NCBI GenBank assembly: GCA_902800185.1
Contig: CADCDK010000002.1
Coordinates: 1 to 49,650, forward strand
Source of the DNA: an uncultured Prevotellaceae bacterium
GTDB taxonomy: Bacteria > Bacteroidota > Bacteroidia > Bacteroidales > Bacteroidaceae
Length of the DNA: 49,650 bases
Reading direction: 5' to 3'
In this document: positions 28,340 through 37,800 of the stretch, in pieces
Layout of the letters: the number at the start of each line of letters is the position of its first letter
How positions within the stretch are numbered: the first letter of the stretch is position 1
Position numbers and translations under genes: made by a program
The notes under the pieces: model-generated
Databases searched by the model: none
Told to the model about the DNA's origin: nothing
Seen by the model: the letters and a program-made list of their open reading frames with translations, nothing else

Positions 28340-29937
28340 CACCATTGGTCGGTATGCTTGGTAGGGTCAAAGACCACGGTGATGGTTTCGGGACCGCGAA
28401 CCTTGTCGTCGCCGGGCATCAGCTCGTCCACGAAGGCATAGCAATAAATGAAGCCGCTTTCCCAATGCAGGTTCATTTGCAGCATATTGACCGTAACCTT
28501 GGCAGAATACTCCTCGGACTCGTCGGCGGCATTCTTTCCCTTGATTTGAATGATGATGTGGGGAACGTCCTCGTCGGTGAGCTGCTGAGGTACCACCAGC
28601 AGGACATTGGCCGTGGCATAATTGAAATGTCGGGAGGGGTTATTGGGATCCTCAGTCGAACTGTCCAACACATACCCCAAGGCATTGTCATCGCCGCCGC
28701 TCTTGGAAGGAGCATCCTCGAAATAGTCGTACATGAAGTCATCGTTGAGCATCACACGACGGTCGCCCTCACCGGGTTTCTCGCTGAAAAGGAACCAATA
28801 GGGGTTGGGAACGTAGTTGCTGACCGTCGCCGAACCGGTTGCGATTCCTTGCACGGCAGAGGAGAACGTCGTTTTACCCGTTCCCGTTGCGTAGGACGGT
28901 GTGAAGATGGAGGAGGTATAAATGTTATTAAGCGAAAGGGAATAGCTCGTCTCAGCGAATTTCTTGGCGTTTCCCTTGTCATAGGTAGAGGTGCGTTTCC
29001 AGCGCTGTGTCTTGTCGGTCTTAACAGCTCCTGTGAGCCACTCCGTATCATCGGGCACGGCATCGCCCACAGTGAGGGTTTGGGTCACACCCCAGGCATC
29101 GACAATCTCTGCATTCGAGGTGGGATAGACGACATCGTTAGACAGCGTGACGGACACGCCCGCATCGATACTCTTCACGGTCAGTGGGTTGCCCTCGCCA
29201 TCAACGGCATAGCTGATTCGGTCGGTAGCCCGTATAAAGGCATAGATGCGCACCTGTGCCAGCATGTGATGGAAACGCAGGGGAACGGGGGTGGGAGAGT
29301 AGGCGCCTCCCTCGGTCTGCAAGGGATATTGGCTGCGGTTGCAGTCGGCGGCAAGATCGCTCAGGAGGAAATCGCTCTGCTCGGCAGCATCGGGGTGCAT
29401 GGTATATTTGAGGCTACCCATGCCGTTGTTCACCTTGTAGTCGCTTCCGTCATCGGTGGTGATGGCGATACCGTGCGTACCAGGATCGCCCACGGGGTTG
29501 TAAGGGTAATAGGCCCAGAAGGAGGTGTATTCGCGGTTGTCGGTTACGCCGATCTTGTTGTTCGACCAGAAACGCTGGGGGGCATAGGAAAGGAGGTTGA
29601 CACCCTTCTCGGCCGCTTCCACCGTCGCCTCCTGGTTGAAGAAGAAGTCGGCGGGCGGTTCCGCGCCTCCATGGGCCAACTTGTACTCCGCCCATGTATC
29701 CTGGCCCGTGAAAGCACCGAAGATACCTACCGTGTAGGGATGGGAGAGACTGGTAGCAGCCAATTGTGTCTCCTTGCGATTGACAAGGGAACCGTCAGCA
29801 CGTGTGGCGGTCTCGCTGCCTGCCACGGTTGCGGTGAAGGCGATGGGAGCATTCGACTCCTGACTGCCTGTCGCGGAGTCGTCATGACAACTTATTAGTA
29901 CGATTGCCACAAGGGGCAACATGAATTTCATATTCAT
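28339..29937 (-). CDS. Fimbrillin-family lipoprotein (last gene of the operon)
   Basis: A 532-aa precursor with a lipoprotein signal peptide; the lipobox LISC puts the lipidated Cys at residue 17. The fimbrillin outline is present: PIAFTATVAG strand, the cleavage-type motif TRAD with Arg46, GIFGAF, FFFNQEAT, FWAYYPYNP, RFHHMLAQVRIYAF and a strand-rich C-terminal half. Fimbrillins are exported as lipoproteins to the outer membrane, trimmed by a protease and joined by donor-strand exchange. It lies 47 bp downstream of the tip-like gene and is the last gene before the terminator. It is probably an accessory or tip subunit rather than the stalk. Confidence 0.85.
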   Translation of the reverse strand: MNMKFMLPLVAIVLISCHDDSATGSQESNAPIAFTATVAGSETATRADGSLVNRKETQLAATSLSHPYTVGIFGAFTGQDTWAEYKLAHGGAEPPADFFFNQEATVEAAEKGVNLLSYAPQRFWSNNKIGVTDNREYTSFWAYYPYNPVGDPGTHGIAITTDDGSDYKVNNGMGSLKYTMHPDAAEQSDFLLSDLAADCNRSQYPLQTEGGAYSPTPVPLRFHHMLAQVRIYAFIRATDRISYAVDGEGNPLTVKSIDAGVSVTLSNDVVYPTSNAEIVDAWGVTQTLTVGDAVPDDTEWLTGAVKTDKTQRWKRTSTYDKGNAKKFAETSYSLSLNNIYTSSIFTPSYATGTGKTTFSSAVQGIATGSATVSNYVPNPYWFLFSEKPGEGDRRVMLNDDFMYDYFEDAPSKSGGDDNALGYVLDSSTEDPNNPSRHFNYATANVLLVVPQQLTDEDVPHIIIQIKGKNAADESEEYSAKVTVNMLQMNLHWESGFIYCYAFVDELMPGDDKVRGPETITVVFDPTKHTDQW

Positions 29938-29950
29938 AATTTTTATTTTT

Positions 29951-29973
29951 AATCACGACCCTGAGCTAAAGCT
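29951..29973 (-). repeat. REP-like sequence, inverted relative to 27011-27033
   Basis: Read on the minus strand this 23-mer matches 27011-27033 on the plus strand at 20 of 23 positions, including the agcttt-agct hairpin core and gtcgtg. The two copies lie on either side of the transposase region in opposite orientation. It sits in the leader of the last fimbrillin gene. Confidence 0.45.
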
Positions 29974-29984
29974 TTCTATTGCTG

Positions 29985-32900
29985 TTACTGCGCTTTGGGT
30001 CTGACGGGCAGGGCGTAGCAGGGGTTGAGAGGGTCGTTGAAGAGGAAGGGATTGCTGGTGGAGGTTTGCTTTTCGGGAACGAAGGTGACGCGGCGTGCCT
30101 GCTGGGTGTTCACCTTGTCGTATGTCCAGAAGTAGCAGATGGTCTTGTCGCCGAAGCAGGTGTTGTTGGCACTGGCACGCATGACTTTCGTGGCGCTGGT
30201 GCCGGAGTATTCGCCCGAGGCGGGGAAATAGACAATGGGGTCGTAGCGTCTTTCCGCACCAATGGGGTTGGTGTGTTGGCGGGCATAGACCCACGCGCCC
30301 TTTTGCTTCTTTCCGCTGTTGCTGTCCCAGATGTTGACGTTCTCGCCCTCTGCTGCTGCGGTGATGTTATTGCCGGTGAGCGACATGAAGCGGAAGATTT
30401 CGCCAGGAGCCATTTGGAATCCTGGGGGACAGGGGTCGTAGAGGGTCTTCTGGCTACCCCAGTAGGCATTGTCACCAGCCTCCCACCAACGGGTGTTGGA
30501 GTAGGTGGCGCGCAGGATCTCCGTAGGATGCTGCAGGAACTGTTCGGGTCGGTTGATCTGTGTACACTTGAACAGGGTGTTCATGCGCAGCTGGGTGAAC
30601 TGCACACTGCCGTCGTAGATGGGGCGGTCAGTCTCGTCGATGTAGTTCACCATGGGCAATGCTGTGGGCCGTCCCCACTGATAGACGGTGCTGGTGCCCG
30701 TGAGGAGGTCTTGCTTGGCTTCCTTGCGCAGTTTCAGATAGACGACTTGCTGGTCGGTGGCGGGCTCTGTTTGCTGTAGTTTCACCCATATTTCACGCGG
30801 CTCGTACTTAGTCCATTCCATGGCATCGGGCACCCATCCGAGGTTGACGGGCAGAATCCTGTTGCCCGTTGTCGTGCCGTCGGCCTGATACAGGGTGACG
30901 GTCTTGGAGCTCGTGGTGCTGTTGTATTGCGGGTAATAGACATCGACGGACGCGGTGTTGCGGTTGGGATATACCTCATCGGTCACCCAGATGTGCCACG
31001 TCCAGAGTATTTCTGCGTCGCTCGGGGAGCCGTAGGCCGGCGAGAGGGCTGCCGTAGAGGTGGGATAGGTCGTCCCGTTGATGGTGCCGCTGTATTCCGT
31101 ATAGCCGCCCTTCCCATCACTTTTATAGACGCGCTCGACCGTCTGCACTCTCTTCTTGCCCTTGAGGGCGATGACGGCGTTACCGGGGCGGATGAGGAAC
31201 TCCTCGTCTTGGTTGATGGTGAAGGTGATGAAGTTCGAGCCGCCTAAGTCCACGCTCTTGAAAAGGTTTTCCGTGTCTTGCCACAACAGCTCTGCCGTGA
31301 TGTCGCTGGCAGAGTACAATCCGTAGGTGGGCTTCTGCTCACGGGTCTTCTTGACGATGCCTTCGGCCTCCTCCTCGGTAGTGATCTCGTCGGAGACATC
31401 GGTGACAACGGGTGTCTGTCCGTTTACCTGTGTGAGGATATAGGCATGCTGTATCGGGTTGCCCGCATGGTCAACGCAGATGTTGTCGGGGTTGTTGTTG
31501 CTGTTGATGACTTCCGAGCCGTTCTGAATGGCGTTGCCATAGACCATGGGGAATTTGTAGGCTCCCTTTGCGTTGACGATATAGCTGTTGGCGGTGTTAT
31601 AGACGTTGTTGCTGCGGGCTGCACCCGTGTATCCGCTCATGGCATCGCCGTTGACGCCGTCTCCGTTGGGTGTATGGGTGGAGAGGTTGAACGTGGCGGT
31701 GACCCCGTTGTTACGGCTCAGGATGGTTTGGTGATTACTGGTGAAGACGGGTGTCTGTGTGGCCAGCGTATAGCTGACGGTCTGGTAGTCCCCACCGTCT
31801 TGGGCGGTGGTGGTATGGTCGCTCTTGTTCCAACCGGTGAAGCTGTTCACCCAAACCTCCGCACTGTCGTTGTCGAGGGTGTAGGTGGCATTGGCGAAAC
31901 CGCCTCCGTCAGGATTGGCAAAGCCTGCCACTTCCCAGCCGACGGCATGGTGGTTGTTGACACCCGAGGAGCTGGTGGAGTAGTTCTTGTAGTTGCGGAA
32001 GCTGTGAATGATGAAGTTGCCCGAATTGGCACCGCTGTAATCGTAGCCGTCGCTGCCGGTGGTGTATTTGGTCGTGGTGCCAGTGGCATTTTGAACGGGA
32101 ATGGTGGCATCGCCATCGGTCTCGTATTCGGCACTGGGTTCAACGACGAGGTAGTAGTCGCCCTTCAGTTCACCAATGGTTATCTTGTAGGTGACGGTGT
32201 AGCCCGCCAGCCAGGTGTCGCCGTTGAGTGAGGCAGAGAGGGTGTGATTGGTTCCGCCCGACCTCAGGGTGACTTCTATCTGCGACTCGTCGTTGCTGAA
32301 GGTCTGAGGGATGAGGAAGAGCACGTTGCCTCCGTCGATATAGACATTCTCGGGTGCGTATTCCACGATGTCCTTGTTCACGGGAATGTCATAGGTGGCG
32401 TTGACGGTGGGTGTGTTCCAGTGGATGTGTGGGGCGCTGTTCATGATTTCGGGATTGAACCTGGCCCTTTTCTTGATGTTGGTCACACGGATGTTGGTGA
32501 TAGTGGTTCCTGTGGGTATCTTGCCCTGTGCGAACCTGACGGCGGTGAGGATGTGCAGGAACTTCAGCTTCACCTGCTTGTTGTCCTCGCCTAAGTTCTC
32601 TTCCCTGGGATTGGCTCCCTTGCCAGTGGGACCGAGATTCACGCGCACAGGTGCCCATTCCTCGGTAGTGAGTCCCGAGGTGGACGAGCCGAACAGGATG
32701 TCGCGTTGCTCGGAGATGTCATCGGGTGTCTCGTATTCGTATCGGGGAAAAGCATAGAAGGTGGGCCCGGTATAGGAGTCTTCGTCGGAAGTGAGCAGTC
32801 TCATGCTCTCTAAGTTCTCCATGGCGGGTGAGATGGCATAGAAGCGCATACCGTCTCCGTGACCGTAAGGCCACTTCACGTTGGAGCGCCAGCCGCGCAC

Positions 32901-33380
32901 TTTCATCAGCATCACTTGGTCGAACAAGGGGTCTTCTGCGGGTTCGTTGGAGTAGCCCCAGATGGTCAGCGAGTCGTGGAAGTTGATGGCACTGGAAGCA
33001 ATGTCGCTCTCTTGGGCACGGGTGGTGCCGGGAGCTGTTGCCCTGGCGGTATGGGGGTGAATGCCCACGAGAGGCAGTGGCATGCGATGGATGGAAAGAC
33101 CGTTACCACCGTTCAACGGCAGTGTGCGCATTTCGTTGGCAAGCAGGGTCATGCTGTCGGGAATGAAGGTTCCTGCCGCGCGGGTCTGTCCGGTTTGATA
33201 GAGGATGTCGGCCTGTTCTTCCACGCTGACGACAAACTGCATGCCGTTGTCCTCTCCGGCTTCCGTACCGAAGATGCTGTCATACAAGTTGTCCGTGCAG
33301 GCGGAAGTCAAAAGACCTGTCAGCACCCACAGCACGGGGTGCCACCACCTATTTCTTCGTATTATATTTTGCTCTTTCAT
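29985..33380 (-). CDS. Large fimbrillin-type lipoprotein with FISUMP-like C-terminus (putative fimbrial tip)
   Basis: A 1,131-aa precursor; lipobox LTSAC, lipidated Cys28. Residues about 45-420 resemble a fimbrillin (TRAAG with Arg67; RFYAISPAM; LKFLHILTAVRFAQGKI). The remainder follows the pattern of Bacteroidales fimbrial tip proteins: ANSYIVNAKGAYKFP near 600, ILWTWHIWVTD, LGWVPDAMEW, VYQWGRPTALP, then a FISUMP-like end with YDPCPPGFQ near 984 and YFPASGEY near 1054. In related operons such long subunits sit at the fimbrial tip and are thought to bind ligands. It lies in the same operon, 66 bp after the preceding fimbrillin, and the intervening gap is a heptamer array. Function is inferred from domain pattern. 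Confidence 0.8.
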   Translation of the reverse strand: MKEQNIIRRNRWWHPVLWVLTGLLTSACTDNLYDSIFGTEAGEDNGMQFVVSVEEQADILYQTGQTRAAGTFIPDSMTLLANEMRTLPLNGGNGLSIHRMPLPLVGIHPHTARATAPGTTRAQESDIASSAINFHDSLTIWGYSNEPAEDPLFDQVMLMKVRGWRSNVKWPYGHGDGMRFYAISPAMENLESMRLLTSDEDSYTGPTFYAFPRYEYETPDDISEQRDILFGSSTSGLTTEEWAPVRVNLGPTGKGANPREENLGEDNKQVKLKFLHILTAVRFAQGKIPTGTTITNIRVTNIKKRARFNPEIMNSAPHIHWNTPTVNATYDIPVNKDIVEYAPENVYIDGGNVLFLIPQTFSNDESQIEVTLRSGGTNHTLSASLNGDTWLAGYTVTYKITIGELKGDYYLVVEPSAEYETDGDATIPVQNATGTTTKYTTGSDGYDYSGANSGNFIIHSFRNYKNYSTSSSGVNNHHAVGWEVAGFANPDGGGFANATYTLDNDSAEVWVNSFTGWNKSDHTTTAQDGGDYQTVSYTLATQTPVFTSNHQTILSRNNGVTATFNLSTHTPNGDGVNGDAMSGYTGAARSNNVYNTANSYIVNAKGAYKFPMVYGNAIQNGSEVINSNNNPDNICVDHAGNPIQHAYILTQVNGQTPVVTDVSDEITTEEEAEGIVKKTREQKPTYGLYSASDITAELLWQDTENLFKSVDLGGSNFITFTINQDEEFLIRPGNAVIALKGKKRVQTVERVYKSDGKGGYTEYSGTINGTTYPTSTAALSPAYGSPSDAEILWTWHIWVTDEVYPNRNTASVDVYYPQYNSTTSSKTVTLYQADGTTTGNRILPVNLGWVPDAMEWTKYEPREIWVKLQQTEPATDQQVVYLKLRKEAKQDLLTGTSTVYQWGRPTALPMVNYIDETDRPIYDGSVQFTQLRMNTLFKCTQINRPEQFLQHPTEILRATYSNTRWWEAGDNAYWGSQKTLYDPCPPGFQMAPGEIFRFMSLTGNNITAAAEGENVNIWDSNSGKKQKGAWVYARQHTNPIGAERRYDPIVYFPASGEYSGTSATKVMRASANNTCFGDKTICYFWTYDKVNTQQARRVTFVPEKQTSTSNPFLFNDPLNPCYALPVRPKAQ

Positions 33381-33389
33381 TTCCTAACC

Positions 33390-33445
33390 GTCAACTCTCA
33401 ACTCTCAATTCAAAATTCAAAACTCAAAATTCAAAATTCAAAACT
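33390..33445. repeat. Heptanucleotide tandem array between two fimbrial genes
   Basis: Eight consecutive 7-bp units, from gtcaact and ctcaact to caaaatt and caaaact, fill almost all of the 66-bp gap between the fimbrillin stop (33447) and the start of the tip-like gene (33380). The array ends about 10 nt before that start, so a change in unit number would alter the spacing of the translation-initiation region. Confidence 0.8.
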
Positions 33446-33446
33446 A

Positions 33447-34814
33447 TCAATCCTCATTCACCACTTTCTCCTTTTCGTCTTGCTCGAAGGGCACCACGTC
33501 GGGCTTAAAGCGCAGGGGGAAATCCCAGTCCTCTATGCTGATGACCTCAAACAGAATGGTTTCTACGCCCACGTGGATGAGCAGTTTATAGCGTTTTCCT
33601 TGCTCCAGGTTGAGCTTGATAGGAGTTCCCTCTACAGTATTCAGGATGCGGAAATAACGGTTGTCCTTGCTGTCGGTCAGGTAGTCGTGTTCCAGTTCGT
33701 TGTCGCACGTCACCATGGAGTAGGTCAGCGTTGGCGTGAGTGTCAGTTCCTGGGGCAGGAACATCAGCGATTGTTTCTTGAAGAGTTGCCGCTCGTTGGC
33801 ATCGATGCCATAGTTTTCCTTCTCCCATTTGTCAAGCTCGCTGTCGCGAATAATGTTTTTCTTCATGTCGGTGGTGGGCAGGTTGTTGGTACCGCCAATG
33901 CTGTCGTTGAAGAACTGCTCACCGTAGATGATGGTCTGGTCGGCATCGGTTCCCGTCTTTCCTGCCAGACTGCTCCAGACACCCGTTTCGAGACTCAGCT
34001 CTCCCTGGTGGTAGATGGCTTTGGGTGAGGCACTGGTCTCTTGCAGTTTCAGCTCGCTCACAAAGAGTTTGGTCGTGTCGGGGAGCGTGGGTTTCTTGCC
34101 CTCGAAGGTCTCTTCGTCATAGAGTCGCTGAATGAAGATATCAACGCATGCCAAGGCATGATGGAAGGTCAGTGGCACCTTCTGATAGGTGTTGGGATCT
34201 GTTTCGGTCTGTATGAGACCCTGTCCGTTGCGGGTGGCATCGATACATGAGGCATAGAGCAGGTCGGGCTGCTCGTTGGGATTGCCCAGGATGTATTGCA
34301 CGTAGGGTTGTGTCTTGTCTGTGTTGTTGGGGAAGGCCGTGATGCCCGTCACAGCCCCTTCTGGCGTGAAGGGTGCATAGGCAAAGAAACTGACTCGGCG
34401 CGGTGTGGCGTTGTCAGTGCTGTTGGGCCAGTATTTGGGTGGCGTGTAGATCCAATCGTAGTGTGGCACGTCGTTACCGCCACCATCCTGTGTGAGGTAC
34501 TGTACGCCCCAATAGACCGACTGGTTGTACATGAAGTCGGCAATGGCCGTTGTCTTCACGCTGCTCCACGTGTTACCGTCGGTGAAGTAGCCAAACACAC
34601 CGAAGCCGTCAACAATCTCCTTCAGGTCATCATCCTTGTCGATGGTTCCTGTATAGACGCGCGTTTCGCTCACCTCTGTTCCGATGCCGGCGGCAAAGCT
34701 GATGGCAGCCGCCCCATCGACAGGTTGCGGGCTGTCACCTCCGTCGTGGTCGCTGCAAGCGATCAACAGCAGTGTGCTTATGATTCCTATAATCGGTTTG
34801 AGTCTCATCTTCAT
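33447..34814 (-). CDS. Fimbrillin-family lipoprotein
   Basis: A 455-aa precursor; the signal peptide ends in lipobox LIAC with Cys20. Fimbrillin features in order: AISFAAGI strand, TRVYTG with Arg52 (Val instead of the usual Ala after Arg), GFGVFGYFTDGNTW, FMYNQSVYW, YTPPKYWPN, VSFFAYAPF, PLTFHHALACVDIFIQ and LNLEQGKRYKLLIHV. This is the full fimbrillin fold with the motifs shared by the probable stalk gene at 46759-48285. It follows the 2,477-aa gene by 7 bp. A role as an accessory or adaptor subunit is inferred from position. Confidence 0.9.
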   Translation of the reverse strand: MKMRLKPIIGIISTLLLIACSDHDGGDSPQPVDGAAAISFAAGIGTEVSETRVYTGTIDKDDDLKEIVDGFGVFGYFTDGNTWSSVKTTAIADFMYNQSVYWGVQYLTQDGGGNDVPHYDWIYTPPKYWPNSTDNATPRRVSFFAYAPFTPEGAVTGITAFPNNTDKTQPYVQYILGNPNEQPDLLYASCIDATRNGQGLIQTETDPNTYQKVPLTFHHALACVDIFIQRLYDEETFEGKKPTLPDTTKLFVSELKLQETSASPKAIYHQGELSLETGVWSSLAGKTGTDADQTIIYGEQFFNDSIGGTNNLPTTDMKKNIIRDSELDKWEKENYGIDANERQLFKKQSLMFLPQELTLTPTLTYSMVTCDNELEHDYLTDSKDNRYFRILNTVEGTPIKLNLEQGKRYKLLIHVGVETILFEVISIEDWDFPLRFKPDVVPFEQDEKEKVVNED

Positions 34815-34821
34815 TTCTTTC

Positions 34822-37800
34822 TTACTGTCTCACAATCACTTTCTTCCCGTTTCTGATATATACGCCCGGCATGAGCGGACCGTCGGCATCCATCGGCTGT
34901 CCCTGCAGGTTGTATAGCGTGTTCCTTGGGCGGTCAGTATCTCCCCTCTCCCACTCTTCTATAAGCTCCATGTCGCTCACCCCTTCAATGCCGATGTATT
35001 CGCGGGAAGGTTCGCCCGACTCTCTCCAGATAGGAGCGTTGATCAGGTCGGAGCGTAGCAGCAGGTAAGCCTTGTTTGCCCCTAACGTGTTGCGCTCGGC
35101 AGCGGTCTCTCCATCGAAGGTAGAGCCGTAGAGGTGCATGCGATAGAAGGCGGGAACATTGCCTGTTGTGAAGTGGTCATCGTAGGTGAGCTCGCTGTCT
35201 CCTTTCTTTCTCCATGTCATATAGCGATGGGTCAGGAAGAAGATGGTATATTCGGTGCCGTCGCTGACGGTTGTACCGTTGAAGTTCTTCGTCTCTGACG
35301 TGAACTCGGTACTGGTCAGGTTGGGACGCATCAGGTTGTAGGCGAACTCACTGGCATTGTCTTGTGCGGTGGTGGCTGCGGGTGCGAACAGCGGTATGGA
35401 GTAGTTCGCTTTGTCGGCAACACCACCGGGCACCGAGGAGCTCTGCTTGAGGATGAGTCCTGTGTTGGCAGGTATCACGTAGCGTTGGTCCTCGATTCTG
35501 ACCGTTGTCTTGCCCTTGTCGGCAGAATAGACGGGGTTGCTGCCCTTTTGGATGATGGCATAGGCTTCGATGGGGTTGGTGGTCAGCAGCTCATCCAGCG
35601 TGTAATCCACCGCCATGTCACGGCTCTCTGTGGCCCACGCCTTGTCGCCGAGCTTCTTCACCTCCTTGAAGACGTTGGTCACACCAATGGCATAGACGAT
35701 GGCATCGGAGCTATTGTCGAAGTGGATGACCACGTTACCGCTGGCATCGCTCTTGAGCTGATATTTGTACTGTCCGTCGGTAGCATTGTTGTTGACGTAG
35801 GAACCGCTTTCCGCACTTTTATGCCAAGTGTTGGAGACGGTAGTGGGTCTTCTGCTACTGTGGATGTAGATGTAGTAATTCTCATACGGTGCGGGTGGTC
35901 GTGGCACGATGATATCGCCACCACCCACAATCTTCAGGCCGCCACCGGAAGGAGCCCATGTCTTCTTGTTCGAGACATGTTGCTTGCTGTCGGGCACGTC
36001 GTGGTTCTGCATGTCAAGGGTGAGCGTTCCGTCGGGCACGAGGTCGGCATCGTTGTCCAGCTTGAAGCCCAGTCCGGCTGTCTCGGGAAGGATGCCGTCG
36101 GCGGTCTTTTCCCAAAGATTGTGGCTGACCAGTTGTGCGCCTTCCACAAAGTACGACTCATAGATATTGGTGTCGTAGTTGGTATATTTCACCGTCATCT
36201 CGTCATCGTCGGCGTCCCAGGTGTTGGTACCGAGATTGTTGCGTGTCCTGTTGAAGTATTTGGTGAAGTCCCAGGTATATGGGTATGTCTGTTTAGGAGC
36301 CTGTCCGAAGGTGATGGTCCACTCCTTCTGGTTGGCCACATACTTCTTGTTCTGTGAATAGCTGGTCAGCTTGATGGTGACCTTCCCCCACCCTTCATTG
36401 TAGTACAGTTTGGCTTCGCTGATCATGCCCTGGTCATAGGAAAGTTGTGCGTCAGTGAAGGTCGGGTCGATGCTGAATTCCCACTCCTGCGGGGCATTGG
36501 GGGCGTTCTGCAGTTCCTTGGCAAGGAATGTCAGGGTATGTGGGGCGTTGTCATCCCATAGGTATTGCCAGTCAATCTGCGGTGCCGTACTCTTGGTCCA
36601 GCTGTCGGCAGCAGCTTCCAATGCCTCGTCGGTCATGCCGTTATTATCCACATATCCATTCAGCTGGTGTACCATCGACGAGCGGTAGTCCCATCCTAAC
36701 TCGTGCAGTTCAATCTGCTGTATGCTGATATAGATGTTGTCAGCAATGGTGAACTCTACATCCACGCAGCCGTCGGCATCCACGGTGACCTTGCTGCCGT
36801 CGGCACGCTCGGTTCCGGCTGCAGCCACTTGGAACATGTAGGTACTGGTGGAGTTGGCTCCTAAGTTGTAGTAGCAGTTACCGATCTTGTAGATGTCGTC
36901 GATGTATTTCCCGCCGGCATCGCTAAGGTTCTTCATCAGGATGCGCTCACCCATGTCTTCCTTGTGGCGGGTCCATCGCACCTCTATCCACTGTCCGGGC
37001 TTCACCTTCGGGATGACGACTTTACCGCCACGCAACAGCATGAGGTTGCTGCAGTAATAGTTGCCATCGACCAGCTGGGCAGACCTCACTCCGCTCACGT
37101 TGTCACCCACGTTCATCTCTACGCCTAATTGTTTGTTGGCAGCAGTGGAATAGATATGAATGCCCTCGGTTTCAGGGATGATGAGGGCGTTGTTGCCTTC
37201 CGACGGGTGGTTGTAATAGTAAACCATCGAAACGTCACGGTGGCCGCCAATCTTACGTATCATGTGCCAGTGGTTAGAGGAGGAGGTTTCTCCTCCGTCT
37301 GTGGGTTCGTCGATGGTGGGCGTGTTGCCGCCGTCCTTGTAGGCTGCATAGGTTCCCGTGCTGGGTTCCCAGCCGCGTAGTCCGCCAGTGAGACCATGAC
37401 TGCTGCCGTAGCCCGAAAGGGCATCAGAAGCCAATCCCGCTGCCGCCTCTTCCTTATCCTCTCCATCAGAGTTCATGCCTTGGATGAGGTTGTGCTGGAA
37501 ACGCCACACATGGCTGTCGTAGGCAATGGTGAGCGTTCCTTCGATGGTATAGCTATTGCCGGCATAGACGTAGCTGGCGTAGATGGGGATTACCCCGCCT
37601 TTCTGAACGCCGTCGAAGCCGGAGATGGTCAATGTCTTGCTTTCTGTGTTCTCGGTGAATGTCAGACTGTTGACAGAAGCCTTGATGTCGCCCATGGCAG
37701 CACTCTTCATTCCCGACACGTCAAAGTAGTGGGTGGAGGAATAAGGGGCTGTTGACGACATGCTCAGTCCACCGCCCTGCAGGGTGATGACAAAGGCACT

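Noticed and set aside
28345-29898. A 517-codon open frame antisense to the last fimbrillin gene
   Set aside because: The minus-strand frame has a lipobox, TRA motif and fimbrillin signature; the plus-strand frame has none and is an antisense shadow. The same applies to 44833-46344 on plus and 3077-3958 on minus.
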